This document shows, in pieces, positions 22,079 to 32,668 of a stretch of 64,000 nt of DNA. Every line of letters starts with the position of its first letter. The stretch's first letter is position 1. Below the pieces are notes generated by a model, which ran no database searches, was not told the DNA's origin, and saw only the letters and a program-made list of their open reading frames with translations. The stretch comes from Castellaniella caeni NBRC 101664 (GTDB lineage: Bacteria; Pseudomonadota; Gammaproteobacteria; Burkholderiales; Burkholderiaceae_B): contig NZ_BCWN01000009.1 in NCBI RefSeq assembly GCF_001592225.1, positions 59,687 through 123,686 on the forward strand, written 5' to 3'. A program made the position numbers and the translations under genes.

Positions 22079-23755
22079 ATGGCTTCCACCCCTACCCGCC
22101 GTGACCCGAGCCGCATCATCCACCCGCCACGCGGCCCCGAACTGCACTGCAAGAACTGGCTGATCGAAGCGCCCTACCGGATGATCCAGCACAACCTCGA
22201 CCCGGACGTAGCCGAAAACCCCGCGGAACTCGTGGTCTACGGCGGCATCGGCCGGGCCGCACGCAACTGGGAATGCTTCGACGCCATCCTCGAAAGCCTG
22301 CGCAAGCTCGAAGCCGACGAAACCCTGCTGGTGCAGTCGGGCAAGCCGGTGGGGGTATTCAAGACGACCCCGGATGCGCCCCGCGTGCTCATCGCCAACT
22401 CGAACCTCGTCCCCCACTGGGCGACCTGGGAACACTTCAACGAACTCGACCGCAAGGGCCTGATGATGTTCGGGCAAATGACCGCGGGTTCATGGATCTA
22501 CATCGGCTCGCAGGGCATCATCCAGGGCACCTACGAAACCATCGTCGAGATGGGGCGGCAGAGCTACGGCGGCAATCTCAAGGGCCGCTGGGTGGTCACG
22601 GCGGGCCTGGGCGGCATGGGCGGCGCGCAGCCGCTGGCCTGCGTCATGGCGGGGGCCTGCATGCTGGCCATCGAATGCGACCAGACACGCATCGACTTTC
22701 GCCTGCGCACGGGCTACGTCGACGAGCAGGCCGAAAACCTGGACGACGCCCTGGCGCGCATCCAGAAATACACCGCCGCCGGGGAAGCAAAATCCATCGC
22801 CCTGCTAGGCAACGCCGCCGACGTACTACCCGACATGGTCAAGCGCGGCATCCGGCCCGACGCGGTCACCGACCAGACGTCAGCCCATGACCCGGTACAC
22901 GGTTATCTGCCGCGCGGTTGGACCCTCGAACAATGGCACGAACGCGCGCAAAGCGATCCCGAAGGCACGGCCAAGGCGGCCAAGGAATCCATGCGGGCAC
23001 ACGTCGAAGCCATGCTGGCTTGGCACCATCAAGGCATCCCCACCTTCGACTACGGCAACAACATCCGTCAAATGGCCTTCGACATGGGCTGCAAGGATGC
23101 CTTTGCCTTCCCCGGCTTCGTGCCCGCCTACATTCGTCCCCTCTTCTGCCGCGGCGTCGGGCCGTTCCGCTGGGTGGCACTCTCGGGCGATCCCGAAGAC
23201 ATCCTGAAAACCGACGCCAAGGTAAAAGAGCTCATCCCGGACGACGCGCACCTGCATAACTGGCTGGACATGGCGGAAGAGCGCATCCACTGGCAGGGGC
23301 TGCCGTCACGCATCTGCTGGGTGGGCCTGGGCGACCGCGATCGCCTGGGCCGGGCCTTCAACCAGATGGTGAAAAACGGTGAACTCAAAGGCCCGATCGC
23401 CATCGGCCGCGACCATCTCGACTCCGGCTCGGTGGCCAGTCCCAACCGCGAGACCGAGGCCATGCAAGACGGCACGGACGCCGTCTCCGACTGGCCCCTT
23501 TTGAACGCGCTGCTCAATACCGCAAGCGGCGCCACCTGGGTGAGCTTCCACCACGGCGGTGGCGTGGGCATGGGCTATTCACAGCACGCCGGCATGGTCA
23601 TCGTGTGCGATGGCACCGACGCGGCCGACGCCCGCCTGGCACGCGTGCTGTGGAACGACCCGGGCACTGGCGTCATGCGCCATGCCGACGCAGGCTACCA
23701 GATTGCCATCGACTGCGCCCACGAAAAGGGCCTCAAGCTTCCCATGGTCAAGTAA
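22079..23755 (+). CDS. hutU: Urocanate hydratase
   Basis: NAD-dependent urocanase, 558 residues, converting urocanate to imidazolonepropionate. Recognisable blocks are [38 protein letters not shown], the NAD-binding [17 protein letters not shown] and the catalytic cysteine segment [19 protein letters not shown]. The ATG at 22079 has AAGGAG eight bases upstream; a much longer open frame upstream overlaps hutG and is not coding. Confidence 0.97.
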   Translation: MASTPTRRDPSRIIHPPRGPELHCKNWLIEAPYRMIQHNLDPDVAENPAELVVYGGIGRAARNWECFDAILESLRKLEADETLLVQSGKPVGVFKTTPDAPRVLIANSNLVPHWATWEHFNELDRKGLMMFGQMTAGSWIYIGSQGIIQGTYETIVEMGRQSYGGNLKGRWVVTAGLGGMGGAQPLACVMAGACMLAIECDQTRIDFRLRTGYVDEQAENLDDALARIQKYTAAGEAKSIALLGNAADVLPDMVKRGIRPDAVTDQTSAHDPVHGYLPRGWTLEQWHERAQSDPEGTAKAAKESMRAHVEAMLAWHHQGIPTFDYGNNIRQMAFDMGCKDAFAFPGFVPAYIRPLFCRGVGPFRWVALSGDPEDILKTDAKVKELIPDDAHLHNWLDMAEERIHWQGLPSRICWVGLGDRDRLGRAFNQMVKNGELKGPIAIGRDHLDSGSVASPNRETEAMQDGTDAVSDWPLLNALLNTASGATWVSFHHGGGVGMGYSQHAGMVIVCDGTDAADARLARVLWNDPGTGVMRHADAGYQIAIDCAHEKGLKLPMVK

Positions 23756-23770
23756 ACCGAAGGTAGAAAA

Positions 23771-25303
23771 ATGAATTTGATCATTCACCCTGGCTCCCTG
23801 ACGCTGGCCCAACTGCGTCAGGTCTATGAAGGGCCGGTAACAATCAGCCTCTCCCCGGATGCCGACGCGGCAATCGCCGCCGCGCGCGCCTGCGTCGAGG
23901 CAAAAGTAGCCAAGAACATCACGACATACGGCGTGAACACCGGCTTTGGCCTGCTCGCCCAAACCCGCATTCCACCCGACAAACTCGAACTGCTGCAGAC
24001 CTCGCTGCTCAAGTCCCACTCGGCCGGCGTGGGTGAGGCGATCGACGACGGGCTCGTACGGCTCATCATGGTGCTGAAGATCAACAGCCTGGCGCGTGGC
24101 TTTTCAGGGATACGGCGCGATGTGATCGACGCGCTCATCCGGCTCGTGAATGCCGAGGTTTATCCACGCATCCCGCTCAAAGGGTCGGTCGGCGCATCCG
24201 GCGACCTCGCGCCGCTGGCGCACATGAGCAGCGTGCTCATCGGCGAAGGCCAGGCGCGCCACCAGGGACAATGGCTGGAAGCGGCGGACGCCTTGAAGAT
24301 TGCCGGCCTGCAGCCGATTGCCCTGGCCTCCAAAGAGGGGCTGGCCCTGATCAACGGCACTCAAGTGTCCACCGCCTACGCGCTGCGCGGCCTGTTTGAA
24401 ACCGAAGACTTGTACGCCAGCGCCATCGTCACCGGCGCGCTCTGCGTGGAAGCCGTCCTGGGCTCACGCAAGCCGTTCGACGCCCGGGTGCAGGCCGTGC
24501 GCGGGCACCAGGGGCAGATCGACACGGCCGCCGCATATCGCCACGTACTCACCGAGCACAGCGGCCTGGGCGACTCCCACATCCATTGCAGCCGCGTACA
24601 AGACCCCTACTCGCTGCGCTGCCAGCCGCAGGTCATGGGGGCATGTCTGACACAGATCCGCCACGTGGCCGACGTCCTGCTGATCGAGGCAAATGCCGTA
24701 TCCGACAACCCTCTGGTCTTCGCCCAGGAAGACGACATCATTTCCGCCGGCAACTTCCACGCCGAACCCGTGGCGATGGTGGCCGACAACCTGGCGCTGG
24801 CGATTGCGGAAATCGGTGCCCTGGCCGAGCGCCGTATTGCGCTGCTGATCGACGTGCACCTCTCGCAACTGCCCACCTTCCTCGTGGAGGACAGCGGCGT
24901 GAACTCCGGCTTCATGATCGCGCAGGTGACGGCAGCCGCGCTTGCCAGCGAAAACAAGTCCATGGCGCACCCGCGCAGCGTGGACAGCCTGCCCACCTCG
25001 GCAAACCAGGAAGATCACGTCTCCATGGCGCCCGCGGCGGGCAAGCGCCTATGGGAAATGGCCGCCAACACGCGTACTGTCATCGCTATCGAATGGCTGG
25101 CAACCTGCCAGGGCCTGGATTTCCGCCAAGGGCTGCAATCATCCGCCCCGCTGGAGCGGGCCCATGGCCTGCTGCGCGCCCAGGTGCCCTTCTACGACAA
25201 GGATCGCTTCTTTGCATCCGATATCGCTGCGGCAACACAGTTGCTGGCAGACCGCGTGCTTACCCCGCTCATGCCGCCACACCTGCTGCCCAGCCTCGGA
25301 TAA
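23771..25303 (+). CDS. hutH: Histidine ammonia-lyase
   Basis: Deaminates histidine to urocanate, the entry step. The self-processing Ala-Ser-Gly that forms the MIO cofactor is at residues 142-144 in [18 protein letters not shown], the expected position. [12 protein letters not shown] (around residue 56) and [12 protein letters not shown] are further family marks. At 510 residues it has normal length. It is 15 bp after hutU and flush against the hutD reading frame. Confidence 0.98.
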   Translation: MNLIIHPGSLTLAQLRQVYEGPVTISLSPDADAAIAAARACVEAKVAKNITTYGVNTGFGLLAQTRIPPDKLELLQTSLLKSHSAGVGEAIDDGLVRLIMVLKINSLARGFSGIRRDVIDALIRLVNAEVYPRIPLKGSVGASGDLAPLAHMSSVLIGEGQARHQGQWLEAADALKIAGLQPIALASKEGLALINGTQVSTAYALRGLFETEDLYASAIVTGALCVEAVLGSRKPFDARVQAVRGHQGQIDTAAAYRHVLTEHSGLGDSHIHCSRVQDPYSLRCQPQVMGACLTQIRHVADVLLIEANAVSDNPLVFAQEDDIISAGNFHAEPVAMVADNLALAIAEIGALAERRIALLIDVHLSQLPTFLVEDSGVNSGFMIAQVTAAALASENKSMAHPRSVDSLPTSANQEDHVSMAPAAGKRLWEMAANTRTVIAIEWLATCQGLDFRQGLQSSAPLERAHGLLRAQVPFYDKDRFFASDIAAATQLLADRVLTPLMPPHLLPSLG

Positions 25304-25312
25304 GTGAAAGCC

Positions 25313-26035
25313 ATGCAGACGCCACAGAACAACCGCCTGTCGCCCTCCGCCAGTGCCGCGCGCCACGATACGGCCGCGCAGCGGCCCGACGATGCGCGCT
25401 GGATCTGCCGCGTTCTGCCCGCCTCCGGCGCGCTGCGCCAACCGTGGCGCAACGGTGGCGGCATTACCCACCAGATAGCAGTCTGGCCGCCCGCCGCCCA
25501 GGGAGGCGATCTCATCTGGAGAATCAGCACGGCAGATGTGGCACAGCCCGGCAGCTTCTCGAACTGGGACGGTTTCGAGCGCCAGCTATGGGTCACGCAC
25601 GGTGCCGGCATGCGGCTCACCGACCCCGCCAGCGGCGTCGTGACGCTCCTGCGCCAGGGCATGAGCCTGGATTTTCCGGGCGAACGCCGCTATGCCTGCG
25701 ATTTGCTGGAAGGGCCCGTGCGCGACCTGAACGTCATGCTGCGCCGTGGTCACGGCGCGATACGCTCTGCCCGGCTGTGCGGCGCGCATACGGTTGACCT
25801 CGGTACGGGACACACTATTATTTACTGCGTGCGCGGCAGCGCACAGGTACGCGTCGCCGACTCGCGCTCCACGGCGCTGGCCGCCGGAGACGCCCTGCTC
25901 GTGCAGCAGGCAACAGCCACCGACAGACCACGCCAGGCGGTCATCCACGGCCAGGATTCGACCACCGAGTGCATTGCCATCGCGCTGGACTGCGGCACAC
26001 CGCTGCCGCCGGATCCCGCCCTGCCTGGAAAATGA
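25313..26035 (+). CDS. hutD: HutD family protein
   Basis: A 240-residue cupin-like protein of the HutD (DUF886) family, often encoded in hut operons and proposed to limit pathway intermediates rather than catalyse a step. Family marks are LRQPWRNGGGITHQIAVWP, the conserved RISTADVAQPGSFSNWDGFE and RRYACDLLEGPVRDLNVML. ATG 25313 is used; a GTG at 25304 immediately after the hutH stop is possible. The next gene starts ten bases downstream. Confidence 0.9.
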   Translation: MQTPQNNRLSPSASAARHDTAAQRPDDARWICRVLPASGALRQPWRNGGGITHQIAVWPPAAQGGDLIWRISTADVAQPGSFSNWDGFERQLWVTHGAGMRLTDPASGVVTLLRQGMSLDFPGERRYACDLLEGPVRDLNVMLRRGHGAIRSARLCGAHTVDLGTGHTIIYCVRGSAQVRVADSRSTALAAGDALLVQQATATDRPRQAVIHGQDSTTECIAIALDCGTPLPPDPALPGK

Positions 26036-26045
26036 GAACGCGACC

Positions 26046-27428
26046 ATGACCAAGCTCAGCGACTTCTACGCCATTCTTGCCCGCCAGGGCATGCATCCGG
26101 CATCGGTCGAAGACCCTGCCTTGTACTGCCAGGACGAAAGCGGCCTGCGTGCCGACGGCTCACCCGCGGCGGTACTGCGCCCCGTAACCGTGGCGGAGGC
26201 GGCGGAAATCATGCGCGCCTGCCACGCGGCGCGGATGTCCGTCACACTGCAAGGCGGGCGCACCGGCCTGGCAGGCGGTGCAGTACCCGACCCGGGCGAC
26301 ATCGTGCTCAGCACAGAACGCTTGAACCGCATCGAAAGCATCGACGCAACCGGCGGCACGGCAACCGTCGAGGCGGGCGTGACGCTGCAGGCCTTGTGCG
26401 ATGCGGCAGCCGAACTCGGCTGGTACTTCCCCATGGACAGCGGGGCCCGCAGCGCGTGCCAGATCGGCGGCGCCATCGCCACCAACATGGGTGGCAACCG
26501 CGTGTTGCGCTACGGCACCATGCGGGCGCTGGTGCTGGGGCTGGAAGTCATCCTGCCCGACGGCGAGCGTGTCCGCAGCTTCGGCTATGGACTGAAGAAC
26601 AATACGGGGGTCGATCTGAAGCAGCTTTTCATCGGCAGCGAAGGAACCCTGGGCTTGATTACCCGTGCCGTCCTGCGGCTTTTCCCGCAGCCGACACGCC
26701 GGCAAAGCGCGCTGCTGGCGCTCCCCACCGCCGAGCGCCTGCCGACCCTGCTCAGGGATGCGCGCGCCGCACTGCCCACGTTGTCTTCTTTTGAAGTCAT
26801 GTGGCGCGATTACCTGCAGGCCGCAGCTCATTCGACCGGTCTGCAGGCACCCTTCGAGGGCAAGCACCCGATCACGGTATTGCTTGAAACCGAATCTTTC
26901 TCGGACAGCGAGCGGCAGGCCACCGAACTGCACGAATTTCTCGAAACCCAGCTGGATCGCTCCACCATCGTGGACGCGATATTGCCGCACAGCGAAGCAC
27001 AGGCCGCAGACCTCTGGCGCCTGCGTGACGCCATCGGGGAAATCCTGCCGCGCATCGCGCCCTGCGTCGCATTCGACATCGGCATTCCCTTACACCAGCT
27101 CACCCCTTTCATCGACGGCATCCTGCCCACGCTCGAACGGCGCTGGCCCAAGGCGACACGCCTGCTTTTCGGCCACCTGGGCGACGGCAATCTGCACCTG
27201 TCCATCGGGCCGCTGCCGACGCAGGACCTGCCCGCCGTCGAAACCTGCGTCTACGAAGCAGTCGCCCAATTTCACGGGAGCATTTCCGCCGAACACGGCA
27301 TAGGGAGGATCAAAAAGCCATTTCTTCATTTCAGCCGCTCGCCGCGCGAGCTCGAACTCATGCGGCAAATCAAGACCTTGTTTGACGGCGCCGCACGCGT
27401 CAACCGAGGCCGGATTCTGAACTCATGA
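26046..27428 (+). CDS. FAD-linked (D-)2-hydroxyacid dehydrogenase, GlcD/D2HGDH type
   Basis: A 460-residue flavoprotein of the vanillyl-alcohol-oxidase fold. The FAD-binding segments are TLQGGRTGLAGGAVPDPGDI, CQIGGAIATNMGGNRVLRYG and FIGSEGTLGLITRAVLRLFP. The C-terminal FAD_oxidase_C part has the metal-binding GHLGDGNLHLSIGP and SAEHGIGRIKKPFL. Relatives oxidise D-2-hydroxyglutarate, D-lactate or glycolate, passing electrons to a flavoprotein or quinone. It lies in the hut operon between hutD and the transporter genes, which suggests an imidazole hydroxyacid such as D-imidazolelactate; the substrate is inference. Confidence 0.9.
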   Translation: MTKLSDFYAILARQGMHPASVEDPALYCQDESGLRADGSPAAVLRPVTVAEAAEIMRACHAARMSVTLQGGRTGLAGGAVPDPGDIVLSTERLNRIESIDATGGTATVEAGVTLQALCDAAAELGWYFPMDSGARSACQIGGAIATNMGGNRVLRYGTMRALVLGLEVILPDGERVRSFGYGLKNNTGVDLKQLFIGSEGTLGLITRAVLRLFPQPTRRQSALLALPTAERLPTLLRDARAALPTLSSFEVMWRDYLQAAAHSTGLQAPFEGKHPITVLLETESFSDSERQATELHEFLETQLDRSTIVDAILPHSEAQAADLWRLRDAIGEILPRIAPCVAFDIGIPLHQLTPFIDGILPTLERRWPKATRLLFGHLGDGNLHLSIGPLPTQDLPAVETCVYEAVAQFHGSISAEHGIGRIKKPFLHFSRSPRELELMRQIKTLFDGAARVNRGRILNS

Positions 27429-27512
27429 ACGACCGTGAACCGGCGCTCGCCGTCCGGTAAAGACCCTCACCGTCGTCATCCGCATCGCCACTCGTCATAA
27501 AGGAAACTTCTC

Positions 27513-28343
27513 ATGCGCACCCAGTACATCCTTCGAGCCGCCACCGCCGTGATCGGCTTCGCGCTCGGCACCGCCACGCTGTCGGCCAACGCGGATCAGC
27601 TCGCAGACGTCCAGAAGGCGGGCGTCATCACCTTGGCTACCGACATGCACTACCAACCTTTCGATTTCGTGAAGGACAACCAGCACGTCGGCTTCGACAA
27701 AGAGCTCTGGATAGAAATCGGCAAAGAAATGAAGGTCACACCCAAATTTCTGGATCTGCCCTGGACGACCACGCTGCCTGGCCTCCAGGCCAAGCGCTTC
27801 GACATGGTGAATTCTCCCGTGGTCGTCACCAAAGAGCGCATGACCAAGTATCACTTCACGCTGCCTTTTGCCGACGCCACCGTCGCACTGCTCAAGCGCG
27901 CCAACGAAACCGGCATCACCAAGCCAGAAGATTTTGCAGGCAAGCGCGTTGCCAGCCAGCGCGGCACATCGCAGCAGGCGCAGCTGGAAGCCTATGCCAA
28001 GACACTGAACCCGCCAGCCAAAGTCAGCGCATATCTGAACCTGACCGAGGCATACGCCGATCTTGCCAACGGCCGCATCGACGGCGCGGTGGACTCGATC
28101 ACGCTGCTCGAATCGGTCGCACAGACGCGCCCCGATACGTTTGCCGTCGTCCAGCCGTCCTTTGGCCCGAAAGCCTATTTTGCCTACCTGGCCCGCAAAG
28201 GGCCGGACAGCGACTCCCTGGTCGCCGCAGTCAATGATGCCATCCGCAAGATCGAGCAGGACGGTCGCATGGAAGCGCTGCAAGTGAAATGGTTCGGTGC
28301 CAAGCAGGACGTCCCGACGGGCGATTTCGAGCCGAACCTGTAA
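27513..28343 (+). CDS. Periplasmic amino-acid-type binding protein, paralogue 1 of the hut transporter
   Basis: A 276-residue family-3 solute-binding protein with a signal peptide (MRTQYILRAATAVIGFALGT, cleavage about SANA). The mature protein starts DQLADVQKAGVITLATDMHY and contains HVGFDKELWIEIGKEMKV, LQAKRFDMVNSPVVVTKERM and VASQRGTSQQAQLEAYAKTL. It shares its layout and much of its sequence with the next gene, so the pair is a tandem duplication. AAGGAAA lies nine bases before the start. Confidence 0.93.
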   Translation: MRTQYILRAATAVIGFALGTATLSANADQLADVQKAGVITLATDMHYQPFDFVKDNQHVGFDKELWIEIGKEMKVTPKFLDLPWTTTLPGLQAKRFDMVNSPVVVTKERMTKYHFTLPFADATVALLKRANETGITKPEDFAGKRVASQRGTSQQAQLEAYAKTLNPPAKVSAYLNLTEAYADLANGRIDGAVDSITLLESVAQTRPDTFAVVQPSFGPKAYFAYLARKGPDSDSLVAAVNDAIRKIEQDGRMEALQVKWFGAKQDVPTGDFEPNL

Positions 28344-28422
28344 CGTCACCCCCGGCGGCGGCCTCCGCTGCCGCCACCGCTGTCCCACCAGGCGGCGGTC
28401 ACACAACTCGAAGGAGACAAAT

Positions 28423-29253
28423 ATGCCGATTTTCCGTTTTTTAAAACTCAGTGCGCTGTCCGTCGGACTGACGCTCGCGTTCACGCAGGCACCGGCCAAC
28501 GCCGACCAGCTCGCCGACGTCCAAAAGGCAGGGGTCATCACGCTGGCCACGGATATGAATTACCAGCCCTTCGACTACACCGAAAACAATCAACACGTCG
28601 GCTTTGACAAAGATTTGTGGGCGGCAATCGGCACAGAACTGGGTGTCAAGCCGAAGTTCCTGGATCTGCCCTGGACGACGACCCTCGCGGGCCTGCAGGC
28701 AAAGCGCTTCGACATGGTCAATTCACCGGTGGCCATCACCAAGGAACGCATGGAGAAGTTCCACTTCACCCTGCCGTTTGCCGACGGCACCGTCGGCCTG
28801 ATCAAACGCGCCAGCGATCACAGCCTGAGGACACCGCAGGACATCGGCGACAAGACGGTCGGCAGCCAGCGCGGCACGATCGAATTGCAAGAACTGGAAT
28901 CTTTTGCCAAAACACTGCCATCGCCAGCAAAACCCAAAGCCTATCTCGATCTGACCGGCGCATACGCCGACCTGGCCAACGGCCGCATCGACGCAGTGGC
29001 CGATGCCGTCACTTTGCTGGAAGCGGTCGCAAAATCCCGGCCGGATACTTTCGCAGTCGTCCTGCCGCCATTTGGCCCGAAATCCTACTTCGCTTACCTT
29101 GCGCGCAAGGGGCCCGACAGTGACACCCTGGTCGCGGCAGTCGACAAGGCCATTCTCAAGATCGAAGCCGACGGCCGCATGAAGGCCCTGCAGGAGAAAT
29201 GGTTCGGGACGGCTCAAGCCGTGCCCCAAAGCGCTTTCGTACCCGATCTCTGA
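28423..29253 (+). CDS. Periplasmic amino-acid-type binding protein, paralogue 2 of the hut transporter
   Basis: Also 276 residues, with signal peptide MPIFRFLKLSALSVGLTLAF and cleavage about PANA. The mature start, DQLADVQKAGVITLATDMNY, is nearly the same as paralogue 1, and LDLPWTTTL.GLQAKRFDMVN is shared. Differences cluster in the central part (SDHSLRTPQDIGDKTVGSQR against NETGITKPEDFAGKRVASQR), where ligand specificity could diverge. AAGGAG precedes the ATG at 28423 with seven bases spacing. Only one permease pair and one ATPase follow, so both proteins probably feed the same channel. Confidence 0.93.
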   Translation: MPIFRFLKLSALSVGLTLAFTQAPANADQLADVQKAGVITLATDMNYQPFDYTENNQHVGFDKDLWAAIGTELGVKPKFLDLPWTTTLAGLQAKRFDMVNSPVAITKERMEKFHFTLPFADGTVGLIKRASDHSLRTPQDIGDKTVGSQRGTIELQELESFAKTLPSPAKPKAYLDLTGAYADLANGRIDAVADAVTLLEAVAKSRPDTFAVVLPPFGPKSYFAYLARKGPDSDTLVAAVDKAILKIEADGRMKALQEKWFGTAQAVPQSAFVPDL

Positions 29254-29282
29254 TTCACTGACCAACCGGCGGAGGCACTGCC

Positions 29283-29918
29283 ATGATGAGCACTTTGCTC
29301 TTTCTCACCGAAGCGGCCCGAATGACGATCTACGTCTCGGCCGCCGGGATCATTATCGGCTTCGTCATCGCCGTCATCGTGACCGTCTTCAGCGTTTCCC
29401 GGTCACCGCTGCTGCAATGGCTCAGCCGGGCATACGTGTTCATCTTTCGTGGCATCCCTCTGCTGGTTCAGCTGCTGGTCGTCTACCTGACGCTGCCGTT
29501 CATCGGCATCGATGTGCCCGCCGCGGTCGCAGCGATCATTGCCATCGGATTTTGCGAAGGCGCGTATATCGGCGAAATCCTGCGGGGCGGCTTTCTGGCG
29601 ATTCCAGCGGGCCAGATCGAGGTCGCGCAAATGCTCGGGCTCAAGCCCCTGGCCACCCTGTCAAGAATCCAGCTGCCGCAAGTACTGCGCATGACCCTGC
29701 CCGCGCTCACGAATGAAGTCATCCTGCTCACCAAATCATCCTCTCTGGTTTCCGTCATCGGCGTCGCCGAGATCACACTGACGGCACAAAACATCTCGAG
29801 CAGCAATTACAAGCCGCTTGAAGTCTTCTCGCTGGCAGCGATCGTCTATATCGTGCTCTGCGGTGCCATCGCCTTTGCGGGCCGCTATCTCGAAAACCGC
29901 TATGCGGAGGCGAAATAG
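29283..29918 (+). CDS. Amino-acid ABC transporter permease (hut-linked, first)
   Basis: HisM/HisQ-type inner-membrane permease of 211 residues. It has the entry motif YVFIFRGIPLLVQLLVVYLT and the EAA loop GQIEVAQMLGLKPLATLSRI, then LPALTNEVILLTKSSSLVS. GGAGG lies seven bases before the first of two adjacent ATGs. It ends three bases before the second permease gene. Confidence 0.93.
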   Translation: MMSTLLFLTEAARMTIYVSAAGIIIGFVIAVIVTVFSVSRSPLLQWLSRAYVFIFRGIPLLVQLLVVYLTLPFIGIDVPAAVAAIIAIGFCEGAYIGEILRGGFLAIPAGQIEVAQMLGLKPLATLSRIQLPQVLRMTLPALTNEVILLTKSSSLVSVIGVAEITLTAQNISSSNYKPLEVFSLAAIVYIVLCGAIAFAGRYLENRYAEAK

Positions 29919-29921
29919 ATC

Positions 29922-30581
29922 ATGCAGGAAATCAACGTCATCATCGACAACTGGCCCACCATCGCATCCGGGCTGAGCATCACCGTATTGAGCTGGCTGG
30001 GCGCCGTCGTGCTGGGCATCGTCCTCGGCTGTGCCATCGCCGTCCTCCAGCTTTTTGCCGGCAGGTTCATCGCCAACATCCTGCGCGTCTACATCGAGTT
30101 CCTGCGCTCGGTGCCGGATTTGATCCTGCTGTTTTTGCTGTATTACGGCGGGCCATCGTTTGGCCTCACGCTCGACGCCCTGAGTTCCGGCATCGTGGCG
30201 CTCGGCATCTATGGCAGCGCCTATTTTGCCGAAATCTTCAGGGCCGGTTTCATGGCCGTACCCAAAGGACAGATCGAAGCGGCGGACTGCCTCGGCATCA
30301 CGCGGCTGGCAACGGTCTGGCGCATTCAAATCCCGCAGATGCTCGTCATGATCCTGCCGCCATTGACGAACATGATCATCTTCCTCAGCAAAGAAACCGC
30401 CATCCTGTCGATCATCACGGTGCCGGAACTGACCGCGGTATTGACGGGGCTGAGTTCCGAAAAATTCATCTTCATGGCGCCACTGGCGCTGCTGTGCATC
30501 GCCTATCTCGCGTTGGGCGCAGTGGCCCAGAAGCTGGGGGCCTCGGTAGAACATCGCGTCGGCAGGTTTTTGCGGCGCTGA
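29922..30581 (+). CDS. Amino-acid ABC transporter permease (hut-linked, second)
   Basis: Partner permease, 219 residues, with FLRSVPDLILLFLLYYG at the entry and the EAA loop GQIEAADCLGITRLATVWRI. TNMIIFLSKETAILSIITVP matches the conserved helix after the loop. It is spaced three bases from its partner and followed after 56 bp by the ATPase gene. Confidence 0.93.
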   Translation: MQEINVIIDNWPTIASGLSITVLSWLGAVVLGIVLGCAIAVLQLFAGRFIANILRVYIEFLRSVPDLILLFLLYYGGPSFGLTLDALSSGIVALGIYGSAYFAEIFRAGFMAVPKGQIEAADCLGITRLATVWRIQIPQMLVMILPPLTNMIIFLSKETAILSIITVPELTAVLTGLSSEKFIFMAPLALLCIAYLALGAVAQKLGASVEHRVGRFLRR

Positions 30582-30637
30582 TGGCCGCGCGCCAGCGGCC
30601 AAGATCATGAGCAACCGCTCAACCAACAAGGAACGCA

Positions 30638-31438
<801 letters not shown>

Positions 31439-31462
31439 CGCCACGACGAGGAGATTGACAGC

Positions 31463-32668
31463 ATGAGCCTGTTTGACCAACTGCAGCCGCAGCCCGGCGA
31501 CCCGATCTTTGCTCTCGCGGATCAGTGCCGCCGCGATTCGCGCAAAGACAAGATCGACCTCACGATCGGAATTTATCACTCGGACGACGGGCGCATACCT
31601 GTGCTCGCAAGCGTGCGCGAAGCGGAAGACAGTCTCACGGCGCAACACCAACCCACGCCCTATCTCCCGATTGCGGGACTGCCCGCCTACCGCAGCGCGG
31701 CGCAGGCCCTGGTTTTCGGTCCCGACAGCGCCCCCGTGCGCGAGCACCGGGTCGCCACAGTGCAGACGCTGGGCGGCTCGGGCGCGCTATGGCTGGGGGC
31801 CCGGCTGCTGCACTCGGTACGCCCCGACAGCGGCGTCTGGATCAGCGATCCGGCCTACCCCAACCACGCAGGCCTGTTCAGCGACGCGGGCACCGCAACC
31901 CACAGCTACCCCTATTACGACGTCACACAGCAGCAGCTGACGTTCGACGCCCTGATGGGCTGCGTACGCAATTTGCCAACCGCCAGCATCGTGCTGCTGC
32001 ACGGCTGCTGCCACAACCCATCGGGCGCGGATCTCACGCCAGCGCAGTGGCGCGAGCTGCTGGCCCTCATCGGGCAGCGCGGCCTGATTCCCTTCATCGA
32101 CCTCGCATACCAGGGGTTTGGCCAAGGCCTGGAAGAAGATGCCTTCGCGGTACGCGCGTTGGCTGCCAGCGGGCACCCATTCCTGGTTGCGCAGTCGTTC
32201 TCCAAGAACCTGTCGCTCTACGGAGAGCGCTGCGGCGCGCTCTCGGTCGTTTGCAGCTCGGCGGAGGAAGCCACGCGCGTCGAAGCGCAACTGGTGGCGT
32301 TGATCCGCCGCAGCTACTCCAATCCGCCCAGCCACGGTGCGCGTATCATCGCCCACGTGCTCGGCAATCCCACGCTGCGCAGCCAATGGATCGGCGAAGT
32401 CGAACACATGCGTCAACACATGCTGCGCATGCGGCAGACGGCACGGGCCCACCTCGCGGCCGCGGCACCATCCTATGACGCCAGTTACCTGGAAAAACAG
32501 CACGGCATGTTCAGCCTCGCCCGGTTGACGCAGCAACAGATTCACGCCTTGCGCGACGTGCACGGCGTCTACGTGCTCGACAACGGCCGCCTCTGCATTC
32601 CGGGCCTGAACAGCCGCAACGTCGAGCACTTTGCACGCGCAATGGCCGCCGTCACACAACTGGCATGA
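31463..32668 (+). CDS. Class I aromatic/aspartate-type aminotransferase
   Basis: PLP enzyme of the AspC/TyrB subfamily, 401 residues. The conserved blocks are LPIAGLPAYRSAAQALVFG, QTLGGSGALWLGARLL, CCHNPSGADLTPAQW, IPFIDLAYQGFGQGLEED, the Schiff-base lysine in AQSFSKNLSLYGERCGAL and RRSYSNPPSHGARI. Such enzymes accept aromatic amino acids and often histidine. In this operon, conversion of imidazolepyruvate to histidine (or the reverse) is the most economical guess. The stop overlaps the next gene in ATGA. Confidence 0.9.
   Translation: MSLFDQLQPQPGDPIFALADQCRRDSRKDKIDLTIGIYHSDDGRIPVLASVREAEDSLTAQHQPTPYLPIAGLPAYRSAAQALVFGPDSAPVREHRVATVQTLGGSGALWLGARLLHSVRPDSGVWISDPAYPNHAGLFSDAGTATHSYPYYDVTQQQLTFDALMGCVRNLPTASIVLLHGCCHNPSGADLTPAQWRELLALIGQRGLIPFIDLAYQGFGQGLEEDAFAVRALAASGHPFLVAQSFSKNLSLYGERCGALSVVCSSAEEATRVEAQLVALIRRSYSNPPSHGARIIAHVLGNPTLRSQWIGEVEHMRQHMLRMRQTARAHLAAAAPSYDASYLEKQHGMFSLARLTQQQIHALRDVHGVYVLDNGRLCIPGLNSRNVEHFARAMAAVTQLA

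Noticed and set aside
28344..28422. GC-rich imperfect inverted repeat (GGCGGCGGC / GCTGCCGCC) between the two hut-linked binding-protein genes, considered as a terminator or processing site.
   Set aside because: One mismatch, very low sequence complexity and no T-run; could be chance in GC-rich sequence.
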